A stretch of 64,000 nt of DNA from Absidia repens (GCA_002105175.1 MCGE01000028.1:1-64000), one strand, 5' to 3'. Numbered from the stretch's first letter, positions 25,096 to 36,995 are shown. Notes: generated by a model not told the origin, from the letters alone. Made by a program: numbers and translations.

Positions 25096-26170
25096 AATAA
25101 ACGCTCTGGCGTTCCGCTGGAGCTTTTGGAAATCTTTCGATTTATTGGGCGTCACATTTTTTTTAATTAAAGTGTGGGTTTTGATGGGATAGGATTAAAG
25201 CGTCCGCCATTTCGCACTTTGGTGGGCAGCCCCTTGGGGCCCAACCATCGTGCTCAGCGCGTCGTCAATGGGGGGAGTGGTTTGTGTGCTGAAATAATAG
25301 CTTGCTTGAAAGGCGTCAAAGAGATTAGAGTTTGATTATGTATGGTTGCAACTGCCTTTCCACTGGAAGATAAAAACGAATTATGCACTATGGAAATTAT
25401 GACGATTACCCCTTCCCTGGTTTTTTGAAATGGTTGGATGATTCAGGCTCCGCATTTTGCTTTCTATTTTTTTTTTGATTCCCAATTTTCTTTTTCCTCT
25501 CTTTTCTTTCTTTTTTATTTTTTCCTTCATGATAATCTGAATGATATGATGGCAAGGTTCATTGGGGTACTGGTGATTTAGGATTAGTGTTAGAACTTGA
25601 ATTAGCAGCGTTTTCAAAAACGCAAAACAAACATCATGGGGAAACGCTTTCGTTTTGGAAGAAGGATTTGGGAACGACAGTAGATTAGCACTCATTAGTT
25701 TAGTAATAGTTTGTCATCGTTTGTATCTACGTCTGAATAAATATGTTCTTTCTATTATAATATCTTCTCTGTCAAACCTTCACATGATGAGCTTCAACGA
25801 ATGTGTATTACATATGCATAGAAAAAAAAAAGCGTGTCTATATATATATATATGAAAAAGGAACGGATTGGGTATTATGGAGACTTCTTCCGCCAACTCT
25901 ATAAGTTTGTGCGTAGAAAAGAAAACAGGGATGTGTTTGTGTGAAAAAACAGCTATTACAGTGTATTTTGTTGTGGTGGGGTATATTGAAATGGGATGGA
26001 AGACTCTGTGATTTGGCACTATGGGTGGGCAGCGATTGAGAAAAAAGGATGGACGCCTTGGGGCCCAACTGTTGTGCCCAGCGCGTCGTCGATGAGATTT
26101 TTTTATGTGTGCTGAAAAAAAAAATAGATAAAGGATTAGATACGGTGATGTGAGTGAAGGAAAGGTAGGA
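25096..26170 (+). repeat. Composite repeat element B, copy 1
   Basis: The order of blocks matches the copies at 53770 and 55111. There is a head with hairpin (AATAAACGCTCTGGCG then a TCC...GGA stem followed by TTTT), one 120-bp unit with the GGCCCCTTGGGGCC palindrome (about 25197-25290), and a TTGCAACTGCCTTTCCACTG block. A pyrimidine tract follows, then an embedded family A segment (25550-25760, core near 25636), a short AT dinucleotide run near 25840, and a tail with GACTCTGTGATTTGGCACTA and a second degenerate GCCTTGGGGCCCAAC piece near 26060. Confidence 0.75.
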
Positions 26171-27774
26171 AATTTCAAAGTCATAGATGTTTATCTTATA
26201 TGGTTATCTTAGACAAGGATTTACAACATGCTCTTTTTAATATATTAGTAAAGTTACTTTATTTCAGTCGCATATTTCACTACAGGATGGACGCACAAAT
26301 CAATAAAAACCAACCTTATTCTGATATTTTTTTTATACACTGTCAACTGCTAAAAACGCCTCTCCTTTGAAATACTACAATATTCAAAACAGCACAACAC
26401 GAAAGAATCGTTGATTGAATAATTAGTGAAGAAAGAAGAAGTGATGTTGCATCATTTTTCATGATGGCATGAAAATAAAATCAAGACCAGTTCCTGAAAA
26501 AATCCGTGACAAAATAAATTGAAACCACGATTAGGAACAATGCAAAAGAAAAATAAGTAATCACACAACAATTGTGATGAAAGAAAGAAAAGAATGATTC
26601 ACCTCATGAATAATTAGGTCTCAAAAAAAAGAAAAAAGAAAAATACCCTTGCAATGATATCAATCATATCATTACATACCTAACATTAGACCATCATACG
26701 ATTATGACGAAGATGATGATGATAAAAAAATAATAATAACAATAAACCCGTGTATTATCTATTTTCATAGAAACATAAGATATAGTATATAAAGAGTGAC
26801 ATTTTTTTAATAAAAACCATATACAAGAATCTGGCTTGGTTCTACCTGTCTTATATTCATTTTCTATTTCTTTATTGTTTATTTTTAGCTATTTTACAGT
26901 GACAAGCAAAAAACCGTACAAGAAGATCATTATTTAACGCTTAAATACCATACGTCTCATTAAAAGAAAATTGCCGTGTTCTATATGTCGCAAAGCTTAA
27001 AGAAAAGCCACGTGAAGTCTTTGGCTACGTAATTTGACTTTTCGAATCATTTACATTTAAATGATGCGCTGTTTTTTTGTAAATATTTCGCATAACATTT
27101 ACGTGACATATTGAAAATAAATGACTGATTGAAAGCACCATGCTACTAATTTTCATTGTTTATTGCGGAAACAGATAATATGTACAGTACATGAAGATAT
27201 ACAAATCTAGAGTTTGAATGTGAGTAGAACATATTAGTTCCATCAAAAAAAAAAAAGACGCCCTAGAAGACGGAGCACGCCATTTTTTATAAATAATATA
27301 AATACAAATTACTTGATATTTGATTACCTTGATAACCAGGGGTGCCTTTCGAATCAAGACTGTACTCAAAATAACAAAAATGTTACTATATTATTCTCTT
27401 ATTATAGCAATTGATTTCAGTATTTTAAATATCCGCATAGACGGGATTTTAATACGCTTTTAACTTCAAAAACCAGTGCCCGACTGGCTTCTAAGACGCT
27501 ATATAAGGCAGCAGGACGCTACAGCCCCTCACCTATACTTTGATCACTTATCACCACCCGCACAAAGTTTAAAAACATCTTATGTGTTTGTATGCCAAGT
27601 TTTTTTAATCCTAAGAGGTCAACATATCCTAAATTCACACACCCAAAACTGGATGCATGCAAAATTTTCAATGATTCAAATCCCGCACACATGATTTTTA
27701 TTTGGCCGATTTTTTTTTTTCCCTCTCTCTCTCTTTTTCATTTTCATTTTTTCCTTCCTCATTGCAGCCTCTTC
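26171..27774. other. Intergenic region; orphan promoter-like segment
   Basis: No supportable gene. A GCTATATAAGGC sequence near 27497-27508, followed by a GC-richer stretch and a C/A-rich leader, looks like a Pol II core promoter, but no open frame of note follows. Several tracts of repeated TAATAA/GATGAT occur near 26700-26750. Confidence 0.4.
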
Positions 27775-28135
27775 GAGTTATTGCGATCTTAGATTATTTC
27801 CAGGACTAGTTTAAAAGGGTTTTCAGAACAGGGAATACAAGATGCATGGAGAAACCCTTTCATTTTGGATTTAAGATTTTGGACCACCATTAGATGACTT
27901 GTTAGAGTTTTTATTAGCTTAGCTTAGTTTTAGTTTGTCATAGTTTGGACCTTCGAATAAAACATGTATTTTATTATCTATTTTTAATTACTTCAATGAT
28001 AAATGTCCCCTTAGTCTCATTCATGTTATTTGCGCAATAGATCCTGTTTTACTGCCGTCATCCCTTTTGACTAGAGTTGAATGTTGTGTGTTTCGATAAC
28101 AGTTGCGCCGTTTTAGTCATTATCATGCTTTGTGC
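27775..28135 (+). repeat. Dispersed repeat family A, copy 5 (forward, extended)
   Basis: Core CATGGAGAAACCCTTTCATT near 27847-27866. It belongs to the same subtype as copy 3: a GGACTAGTTTAAAAGGGTTTT head rather than the TTAGAACTTGAATTAGGGG head. The downstream block TGTCCCCTTAGTCTCATTCATG parallels copy 3. Confidence 0.7.
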
Positions 28136-28254
28136 TATACAGTGTTACAAATTTCTTCAGAATGGGAGCAGAAGAATAGTTATCCCAAAATTTATCTGTG
28201 ATCTGCTAGCCCAGTCATTTCCAGTCCATCTAAATTGACATATAGGTATACCCA

Positions 28255-28555
28255 AACCGGTATTCCATTGCCCTCACTTCCAACGATGAATACATCACTG
28301 TTATCAATGAAACCCATACATACCCTTTATAACCATAGTCATTACATTGCTACAAATTGATTCAAGGCAAAAGTATATATATATATATATATTCGTTGCA
28401 GTGCCCGTCATCCCATTGTCCTTGCTTCAAAAAATGAATAAATGAATCCAAACATATACACATCATTGTTACCAATGACATTCACCCTTCATCATCGTGA
28501 ACCATAATCACTACATTGCTACAAATTGATTCTAGTCAAAAGTAAAAATATATTT
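28255..28555. repeat. Diverged tandem duplication, about 150-bp unit
   Basis: About 28255-28380 and 28400-28555 share ATTCCATTGCC/ATCCCATTGTCC, a CATCACTGTTATCAATGA/CATCATTGTTACCAATGA block, and ACATTGCTACAAATTGATTC near the end. A TA microsatellite (about 28376-28392) lies between them. The pair sits in the 3' flank of the NOP4-like gene. Confidence 0.65.
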
Positions 28556-28645
28556 TTTTTATTGTAATGTACAAAAAATGGGAAGGACTGATAATGATAT
28601 GAATAAATGAATGATAATATTATTACTAAAAATTAAATGCGCTAT

Positions 28646-31105
28646 CTATTGTCTAACTTTCTTGGAAGGTCTGTCGCTTGATCCACTGTCAGCTTGACGC
28701 TTGGCACCACGGCCGGCACCACCACGACTAGCACCACGACCACCTCGATCACCACGGGAAGCACCACGACCACCACGAGAGGCACCACGACCACCTCGGT
28801 CGCCACGGGAAGCACCACGACTAGCACCACGGCCTCCACGGCTACCACCTCTACCGCCGTCATCCTGTCGTTGTGTCGAGTTTCTTTCCTTCTTCTTGTC
28901 GTCCCGTTCCTTTTGTCGTTCAGCAGTAATCTTGCCATCGGGGCCACGTTGCGATCTTCGTTCCATGACCTTTGAGTTTTCCAATGAGAATTCAACCGTC
29001 AATCGTTTGCCGTCATACAAGTCAGGATTGTTGTTGAGATAACGTAAGGAAGCCAGAGCATGAGAATGTGTGAGGAATTCCAAAAACCCATAACCTTTAC
29101 TACGTTGCTTTTGGGTGGCAGAATCGATCCGGTCCTTGCTTCGCACGATCTTGGCTTGCTTGACACGAGGTTTGTATTGCCATCCTTCTTCCTTTTCAGT
29201 TTTGGTAAGATCAGTTCGGATACCACGTTTGACTTGTTCCTTGAATTTTTGGATACTGTCCATACCAAGTTTTCGGAGTTCAATTTCATCGACTTTGACG
29301 GGCAAGTTACGGATGGAGAGACGGGTTTTGGAGATAAACAATGAAGGGTCACCACTGATGAATTTTTTGCGTTGAGAGAAGGACATTTGGCGCTTTTGTA
29401 ATTCGGAGGGGGTAATTGTTTCGGCAGCAGGAGTATTGGGGAAAATGACACCTTCACGCATCAGGTACAAGTTGCGAACATCGTCCTTCTTTTTGAGAGA
29501 ATCCTTGTCATCCTTCATCTTTTGAGCAGATTGTCGATCCAAAGCACGAGTGACATCCAAGACACGACCATGGAGTGTGAATTTGCGACCTTCGCCAGAG
29601 CCAGCATCGGGTGTGAGGATACTTGAATACGCCAAGTTGCTTTTCTTTTTTTCACGTTTGGACATCAGAGAGTTGAGAGCTGTTTGATCATCGGTGGCAT
29701 CGTTGACTGACATTTTGCGTAAGGCATCGGCTTCTTCTAAACATTTGTCGGCGTCGTCCTTGTTTCGCATGCACACAAATCCATTTCCTCTTGATAATCC
29801 AGATTCCTTGTCACGGGTGATACGAGCATAAACCACGGGTCCCCATTGTTTAAACCTAAAAGAATGAGTTAATAAAACAATGCAAATATTAGTAAAATTG
29901 GAACGACAATATTTTTTTTTCACTACTTACAAATCCTTCAAATCATCTTCAGTGGTTTCGAATAAAAGGTTGCGTACAAAAAGAGTAGTTCCATCGGATA
30001 CTTCAGGGAATCGGTGAGCAGGTTTGGCTTTTTTGTCGTCTTCATCTTGTTCTTTAACATCGGATTCCAATTCTTGTTCTTCAGCATCAGATTCCAATTC
30101 TTGTTCTTCAGCATCAGATTCCAATTCTTGCTCTTCGTCATCACCTTCGTCGTCTTCATCACTGCTATCAGAATCATCGTCGCTGCTGTCATCACTGCTG
30201 CTGCTGCTACTGCTATCATCATCACCTTCGTCGTCGTTCTTGGCTTCTTCCATTTTGGTATCACCTTCAGCATCCTCAGCCGCCTCCATTTTCTTGAATC
30301 GATCTTTGGAAAGAGCCCAATCCACAGCAATAGTTCGTCCATGATGTTCGGTAGCATTCAATGATTCCACAGCCTATTGTGACAGGATGATAGACAAGTC
30401 AGTAACATGATTCCCTCCCAAAAAGTAATCCATATATATTTGTGTGTAATTGTTCCCAGAAGTACTTACAGATTCAGCTTCTTCAACCTTTTCATATTGA
30501 ATAAAGGCAAATCCACGAAGAGGACCCTTGTCAAATTTTCTTGGCAGTTTAACATCGACCACTTTTCCTTTTTCACCGAAGACTTTCATCAAATCAGCTT
30601 CGCGGTATTTCCAAGGCAAGTTACGCACAATCAATCGAGCTGCTTTATCTTGTCCACTGCTGCTGGTATTGGGAGTTCCACTGCTGGTGGTTGTAGAAGA
30701 TTTTTCAGTCGAAGCGGGTCGAGTTGAGGGCTTGGGTTGAGGATGTTTGGCAGAGTGTTCTCCAGTGGTTTCCTTTCGTCGTCTGGCGAGTTCCATTTTG
30801 AGTTTTCGACCGCCTTTGAATTTAGCAGAGGAGAGTTTTTGCAAAGCTTGTTGGGCATCTTCCGCCAATGCATAATGGACATAGCCAAAACCCTTGTTCT
30901 TGAATCCAGGTTCACCTTCTTTGATAGCATTTTCACCACGATGTTCGGTGATCACAAAACATTTTCGAATAGGACCGACGTCGCTGAAGAAAGTTTCAAG
31001 ATCCTTACTGGTAGCGTCGTAAGGGATACCGCGTACAAACAGCGTAGATTTGGCGTGATCCTGATCTTCTTTCGTCGCTGCAGGTGTAGTAGTTGGTTCA
31101 GACAT
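28646..31105 (-). CDS. NOP4: NOP4/RBM28-like nucleolar RNA-binding protein with four RRMs and an RGG tail
   Basis: Nop4/RBM28 binds pre-rRNA and is needed for 60S assembly. Three exons (about 30469-31105, 29938-30374 and 28646-29856) join in frame to about 760 residues. RRM1 has STLFVRGIPYDAT and KGFGYVHY. RRM2 has RLIVRNLPWKYRE and RGFAFIQY. RRM3 follows an acidic linker, with TTLFVRNLLFETTEDDL and GNGFVCM. RRM4 has LSIRNLPVKVDEIEL and KGYGFLEF. The acidic linker contains in-frame tandem 30-bp repeats (EEQELESDA three times, near 30060-30130) after a Ser/Asp run. The C-terminus is an RGG/RGA-rich run (GGRGASRG type) that in yeast Nop4 is shorter or absent. It ends with a basic SKKVRQ. Confidence 0.93.
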
Positions 31106-31357
31106 ATAAATGAAGTTGTGTTATAAAAATAAAAAAAGCAAGGACAAGCAAAGGAAAAGATAAAAAAGAAAAAAGCTTTATTGCAAAAAAATTTGGTGGC
31201 TTAAGGCCAACCGAATACAGCGGAGATTCAAGCTAAAATAATGGAGAGAGTCAGTGAGATGTAAAAAGGGGAGGGAGGAACGAGTGATATGTGCATGATG
31301 AGAAGTAATATATATATATATAATAACAATAGCAATAAATGTAGGAGAAAAGCGAGC

Positions 31358-32110
31358 TTATTTTTGTACTAATTCTACAGAATTGGTATGATAAAAGAGG
31401 TAATCATCTTCTTCCTTTTGATAGCCACAGACCTTGAGCTTCCCATTGACAAACAGCGGCGAATCGAGGACCATGGTATGGAATTCTCCATATTCACCAG
31501 CCAAGTCCGCACCATCCTTTTCAGCATGTTTCTTTAACCATTCCGGAGATAAAAGGTCGCCCACACCACTATCAGCCTCTTTGTCAGAAGAAGGGAGTTT
31601 GCGTCGATTGATACAAGTAACCATCACTGAGAAAGGTCGTTCCCAAATATCTTCCAATATTCCCTTGCGCGAAAGTTGCCATAATGGTCGTATAAGCAAA
31701 ACTATTTCTTCACAAGCCCGTTCCATAAAGTCAGAGCACACTTGTAATATGTCACCTGAGTCAAACGAATATGTGTTAGCGCAAAGGCAATAGCATAGGG
31801 TTTCATTTATTTCTATCTATATATTACCTGTCACTAAAGCTTCAATATCGTATTGTTCTTTAAGTTCAAGAAGTTTATCTCTATATGACTGCAAGTAGTT
31901 GGGACCGTTGATAGTGCAAACAATGTGCGGAATACCAAGAGCTTGAGCCTGTTGCTTGATAATCGCCATGGGATGAGCACGGAAAGGCTTATCGGGAGGT
32001 GCAAAGGTGACCAGCACCGCAACTTTGAAACCTTCATCAATAACCCTATGTAAGGCAAGACAGCAATCTTTCCCACCGGTAAAAGAGACCGCCACTGATG
32101 TGTGAGTCAT
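31358..32110 (-). CDS. DPH6: Diphthine--ammonia ligase-like PP-loop ATPase (DPH6 family)
   Basis: DPH6 performs the last, ATP-dependent amidation step of diphthamide synthesis on elongation factor 2. The ATG at 32108-32110 begins MTHTSVAVSFTGGKDCC, where SFTGGKDC is the PP-loop. An intron near 31757-31828 splits EALVTG from DILQVCSDF. Other family pieces are FAPPDKPFRAHP, IRPLWQLSRKGIL and the C-terminal AGEYGEFHTMVLDSPLF, a hallmark of this family. At about 226 residues it is the single-domain form; yeast Dph6 carries extra RidA-like domains that are absent here. Confidence 0.9.
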
Positions 32111-32381
32111 GTCGTTGAATAGAAAGAAAAAAAAAAAAAGAAAAAAAGATGGGAAGGGCGATTTTTTGATAGATGTGGTTAAATCTCCGTTCCCACACAA
32201 AATTCCAAGATCACGGAATTCATTCACAAAAAAAAAAAAAGCCAAAAAAGAAAAATTTTATTGCAAGTACAATATATAAACAATATTGGATAAGGGGTAA
32301 AGGATGTATAATAAAATGCTATTTGGCAAACTAAACAATAAATAATATATTACAAAATGAAAAACTACCACTACAAGTAAA

Positions 32382-33736
32382 CTAAGCCTCGCCATCACCA
32401 CCACCAATTCTGAGAGCACGCACAGGAGCTGTCATCATAAAAGGTACCTTGATCTTGGTCTTCCTTTGAGAAACTTGACATGCCTTGGTATCTTGGATGA
32501 CAGAAGCAATCATAGGCGACCGCGAAGGATTGCGAAGTAATGTTGTTGCCACAGCAGAGAATCCCTGAAGGGCTTGCCATTTGCTACAAGAAGAGGCCGC
32601 CTTTTTCCTCTGTTGCTGTGCAGTTGCTGTTCTACGTTGCACGGATGCTTGACATCGTCTAATAATATCATCATGAGAGACACCGCGAAGTCGCAAGAAC
32701 GCATAATAAGGATAATGTTGCTTCAAAATATTTCTTTCAAGTTCCCTTGTCCAAGTCACTTCTTCGCTGTTGTTGTTGTTGTTGTTATTGTTGTCGCTGT
32801 TGCTGTAGGTCTTGACGCAGTAAGAAGAAGAGGATGAAGGGCAAGATTCCATTCGTTCCACCATGTGTGGCGAGACAAGATTTTTTTCTCCATTGTCGTT
32901 CGGATCATCATCACCATCGCCACCGCTTGAGGTTGGAGCAGATGCCGCAGTAATCCAGTCATCAGGGAGCATAATATCCAATGGTTCGTTTTTTGACTTA
33001 GATGTGTTGTAAGGGAATGTACTTGACAGATAAGCAGCATAGTGTAAAGAAAACGAATGTCGTATCACCATCGAAGCAAGCGTAGGGGCCAGTAATGGAT
33101 ACATTGTCATCAGTACCTTGTGATCTTCCAAATGAGTGGAAGGGGGTGGGGCATTCAGTTTGTCACCGAGAACGCTAGAGAGATCGAAGTCGGGCATTAA
33201 TGAGTGAGATAAGTAAGTGTTGTTGGAGAAAAGGTTGAAATCCAGTAATGTATCGATAATATCTGATGGTGAGTTGGTCGCTGTAGTAGATGAAGGAAGC
33301 GTTATAGGTTGTGCTGGATGCTGATTTTGTTGATGTTGTTGATGCTGTTGCTGGTATTGTTGCAATTGTTGCGATGGTGCTGAAGTGTTTGGCTGTTGAG
33401 GTTTCAATTGGAATAATTCCTGTACGATTTGCTGATTCATATTGGTCAACCGCCTGTTTTCTTTTTTCAACGAATTGATTTCAGCTTCTTGCTGATCTAC
33501 CAGGTTTTCTAATTGGTTGATATATTCTAAAAATGAAACATGGATGAGTATGACGAAAATATAATGTAGGCTCTTTTGCGTTACCTTTTCTTCGCACCCG
33601 GAAGTTCCTGGCAGAGATTTTGTTGCGCAGCTGGCGTTTTTCCTTGCAAGACATATGTCGCTTGTCCAAAGGATCACTGATATCCATATCATCGTCATCA
33701 TACTCAAACTGCGAAGAAGGGGAAGAAGAAGAGTCT

Positions 33737-33795
<59 letters not shown>

Positions 33796-34389
33796 TTGAT
33801 TTTGTTGCTGTTCATTTTCGTCAATAGAAGGCAAACTAGATGATGGTATTGATGTAGTGGTCTTCGTTGCTGGTGATTTTCTGGTTTTCTTTTTGTATGA
33901 ATTTTGCGGTTTTTCAGTAACAAAGATAGGTGCTCGACACTTCTTGATCCGCATTTTCCTTGACGAAGAGGTAGTTGTCGGCGTAGTAGATTTGGTGGCA
34001 GGTGGAGTAGGATTACTTGACGTCATTTCGATAGGAAGCTGTGGATCCATTGTCATGAGCCAAGTTTGGTCTAATGTCGGCATTGTGCTGAGAATACTGT
34101 TGCTGTTGCTGTTGCTCTTCAAAGTTGCCATGGTAGTTGATTTTGGACTATCACCATCTGTATAGTGGCTACTGCTACTGCTATTGCTGAGAGGCGAGGT
34201 TGCTGTAGTTGTTGAAGAAGAATCCAAAGCGGGAAATTGGGAAGAATCGAATAAATACTTGAGCATGTCCTGCTCAGCACCATCACCTAATCCAGTTGTT
34301 TCCAAGCCAAGAGATTGAAGTATGTCCATTTCATCATTTGGTCCGTTTGCCGGGAGTTGGTTGATCCAGTCAAAGTTCATTGGGTTCAT
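32382..34389 (-). CDS. bZIP transcription factor with polyQ tract
   Basis: ATG at 34387-34389 (MNPMNFDWINQLPANGPN). Two exons are joined over a short intron near 33527-33584. The basic region is CKEKRQLRNKISARNFRVRR, continuing into a leucine zipper EYINQLENLVDQQEAEINSL with further heptads (KKENRRL, MNQQIVQELFQL). The N-terminal half is acidic/Ser/Thr-rich with a Gln run of about 20 (33735-33800). The C-terminal half has a Gln/His-rich stretch after the zipper and an ordered segment near the end (YPYYAFLRLRGVSHDDIIRR). Length is about 650 residues. The zipper type resembles fungal ATF/CREB-like factors with the NxxxARxxRxRRKEY pattern; the target genes are unknown. Confidence 0.9.
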
Positions 34390-35471
34390 AGTAAAGGGAG
34401 AAAAAGCGATATAAAAGATCAAAAAACGAAGGATAGCTGGAAAAAAAAAGGATAAAAAAAAAAATCAATTTGGAAGTCAGATGATAACAAATAGGGGAGG
34501 AAGAATACGCACAAATATTTCCAAAAAGGTTTTTTTTGGCGGAACTGTAGGATCCTTGCCGAAACCTAGGTGATAAATGAGGTTAGTAGATTTCTTTTAT
34601 TGTCTTCGATATAACCTACTTTATTGCTTTCCGTATATTAGACTGGTAACAAGATCTAGGCTGCAAATGAATGCGGCATAATGAATATTGTATATGGGAT
34701 CTACGTTCAAATTGAGAAATTTGAATATAATCAATATAATTCCCTATTGTGAGTAAAAATTTACTTTTTACCTAACTACTTCGCCAGGTTTCCGGTGGTT
34801 TGACGAAACTGATTTTGTTGAGATATCAAATAGCATGTGTTTGAGACTCGACGTCTAATTAGATTTATTGGATCCAGTTGTCTTTCAGGTTTTGGAGATT
34901 TGTAGTATGGCTTGGTCCGGTCGAGTAATAAGCACCTCAAGCGATTTTGGCGTTTTTGATATGATTCGGTGGATACAAATAAAGTGTCGAATACCGTCTA
35001 TGAGTTGAATAAGTTCAGGCACCGTCTAGAACCAGGATGGATACAGCCCAAAAAAGGCGAGGTTAGGAAGAATAATCACGCACTCTATCGTATAATAGAT
35101 ATAATAAGTAAAAATATTTATTCGTATGTCTTCAGAGAGAGGATCGTCTTGTTTTCTTTCAAGATCGCTGTACCATTCATTGAGTGTACCACGGTCCCAG
35201 TTCGAATACTAGACGTTGGGAGTAATAAGTTGATGCAGTCGCCAGAGAGACAATAGAATATTAATAAAACCGATCTTGTCGGTATGGTCATAGGTCATAT
35301 AAAAAAAAGAGGTACGGATGAGCAAAAAAAAAAAAAAAAGGAAGAGGGAAATATTTTATTTTTCTATTTTCAAACTACGCCCTGAGGAAGCAATTTTTTA
35401 AATAATATCTGGATCAATGAATCTCTGCACCGTAAACTGTGTGTAGATAGAGTGGATGTGATTTAATACTG
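34390..35471. other. Intergenic region, no gene seen
   Basis: Contains the bZIP promoter side (A-runs near 34441-34470) and AT-rich DNA. A 95-codon frame near 34969-35256 has no recognisable feature and is not called. The A-run and TATTTTATTTT near 35330-35365 is the likely 3' flank of the small peptide gene. Confidence 0.4.
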
Positions 35472-35654
35472 CTAAGGATGTTTGCAGATGGGTGATTTAT
35501 CTTCTCGGGATTGAATGCAGCCGTAACGAGAACTATAACGTTTGTTCATGCTAGCAGCGGCAGACTCTTGGTCAAGTTCGCCTGCAGCTAAAGGGTAAGC
35601 GTTGATAACAGCAACGAAGAGAGCAATACAGTATATGTAAAAGAGCTTTAACAT
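35472..35654 (-). CDS. Small secreted peptide precursor with Kex2-type site
   Basis: A 60-residue single-exon gene. The N-terminus is a clear signal peptide (MLKLFYIYCIALFVAVINA, likely cut before or near YPLA), followed by a short acidic pro-region (GELDQESAAASMN). Then comes a Lys-Arg dibasic pair typical of Kex2 cleavage. The predicted mature peptide of 21 residues starts YSSRYGC and ends ICKHP, with two Cys that could form one disulfide. Support for it being a real gene: a TATATAAAA box 76 bp upstream of the ATG, a pyrimidine-rich leader, an A-rich context before the ATG, and non-random composition. I do not recognise a family. It could be a signalling peptide, a small effector or an antimicrobial; nothing in the sequence decides. 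Confidence 0.75.
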   Translation of the reverse strand: MLKLFYIYCIALFVAVINAYPLAAGELDQESAAASMNKRYSSRYGCIQSREDKSPICKHP

Positions 35655-35729
35655 TTCTTAATTTTTTTTGTGTGAGAAAGAGATAGAAAAGAAAAAGAGA
35701 AAAAGAGAGTTTCTTATTATAGAAACCCT

Positions 35730-35738
35730 TTTATATAG
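35730..35738 (-). promoter_or_regulatory. TATA box of the small peptide gene
   Basis: TATATAAAA on the minus strand, 76 nt upstream of the ATG, followed by a C/T-rich leader (CTCTTTTTCTCTTTTTC type) typical of well-expressed fungal genes. Confidence 0.6.
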
Positions 35739-36332
35739 TGTTGGGTACAGTAGCAACATTTTACTCGGGTCATGTATGGTCTTGAGATCCGCCCCCCTAA
35801 ACTGCATTAGACCTGACCTCCTGAAAATGTCAATATTAGGAAGGAAGCACGGCTTTTTTAGGCTGGTCCGGTATTCTAGTCATGAATGGCTATGTCCATT
35901 CTGAGGCTAACAAAGAAAGCTTATGGATGAAGGTTCATTGTTATTTACATAATGACGCTGATTGTATTTCCTTTATTAGAAAAAATGGTCAACTTATGGT
36001 GATGAGCAGTCTAGACTAATGTTAGTACTATGCAGTTCAAATCTAACAAACGGTGTGTTTGATACTAAATATACTGTAAATATATATAATACAATAGCTA
36101 TATGGGGCAATCCAAAGAACTACTTGTATATATTAATTAAATTATCATGGAATTTTCACGGTTTTCTTTGTCTAGCGTTTATTTATTTATTTGTTCAACT
36201 TTGATTATTAGCAGATATACATAGCTAATGAAAGCTTCGCACCCCTGATCGTTTAAACTCCGAGGCTAGTCGGTTTCTATAAAATCGATTTTTTCCCATT
36301 CCCTGTTTTTGTTCTTCCTCTGAATATCCAAT
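35739..36332. other. Intergenic region between peptide gene and RPS25
   Basis: No gene seen. AT-rich, with the RPS25 leader near its right end (pyrimidine tract TTGTTCTTCCTC just before the ATG at 36333). Confidence 0.4.
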
Positions 36333-36995
36333 ATGGTAAGGAAACATATACTTTGATGCACTTATGAAGAAAAAAAGGAAGCGTGCAGCATAGTGTAAAT
36401 TTTAAACAGGACAACGATGGATGATTGGATTGAATAACTGGATGGATTGGATTGGGCGGTTCAATGGATGGATGAAGGATGGATGGGCTTAGTGTTTCTC
36501 ATGGCTTTATGGTAGATTCAACTTTTTTCGATTTATTCAAACTTTTTTTTTTTGGACATTAGGCTAAGAAGGACGTCGCTGCTAAGCCTAGCTCCTCTTC
36601 TGGGGGAAAGAAAGCCAAGAAGAAGTGGTCTGCCAAGAAGGTCAAGGACAAGGCTAACAACATGGTTGTCTTGGACAAGCCTACCTACGAACGTCTCTTC
36701 AAGGAAGTACCTACCTACAAGCTCATCAGTCAATCTGTCTTGGTCGATCGTCTTAAGTTGAACGGCTCTCTTGCTCGTGTTGCCCTCAAGGAACTTACTG
36801 CCCAAGGTCTCATCAAGCCCCTTACTATTCACCACGCCCAAGTTATCTACAGTAAGTAAACAAACCTATTAGAAGCCTGTTTCTGATATTTATATATATA
36901 AATACTCACTACCAACCTTCTTTTTCTTTTTCCTGCCTATAGCTCGCGTCACTGGTGATGAAGACAAGAAGAAGGCTGCTGCTGACGAAGAATAG
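36333..36995 (+). CDS. RPS25: 40S ribosomal protein S25
   Basis: eS25 is a small-subunit protein at the head, important for IRES and some initiation events. Exon 1 is only the ATG (36333-36335) followed directly by GTAAGG, a common arrangement in fungal ribosomal protein genes. Exon 2 starts near 36563 with AKKDVAAKPSSSSGGKKAKK and runs to about 36852. Exon 3 (about 36943-36995) encodes TRVTGDEDKKKAAADEE. Signatures include KWSAKKVKDKANNMVVLDK, VPTYKLISQSVLVDRLKL and ALKELTAQGLIKP. The first intron contains a GGAT-rich stretch (36415-36485). Codon choice is strongly biased to C-ending and preferred codons, as expected for high expression. Confidence 0.97.

Noticed and set aside
28642..28995. 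Alternative-frame products over the RGG tail
   Set aside because: GC-rich codon repeats keep all frames open; the RRM gene explains the region.
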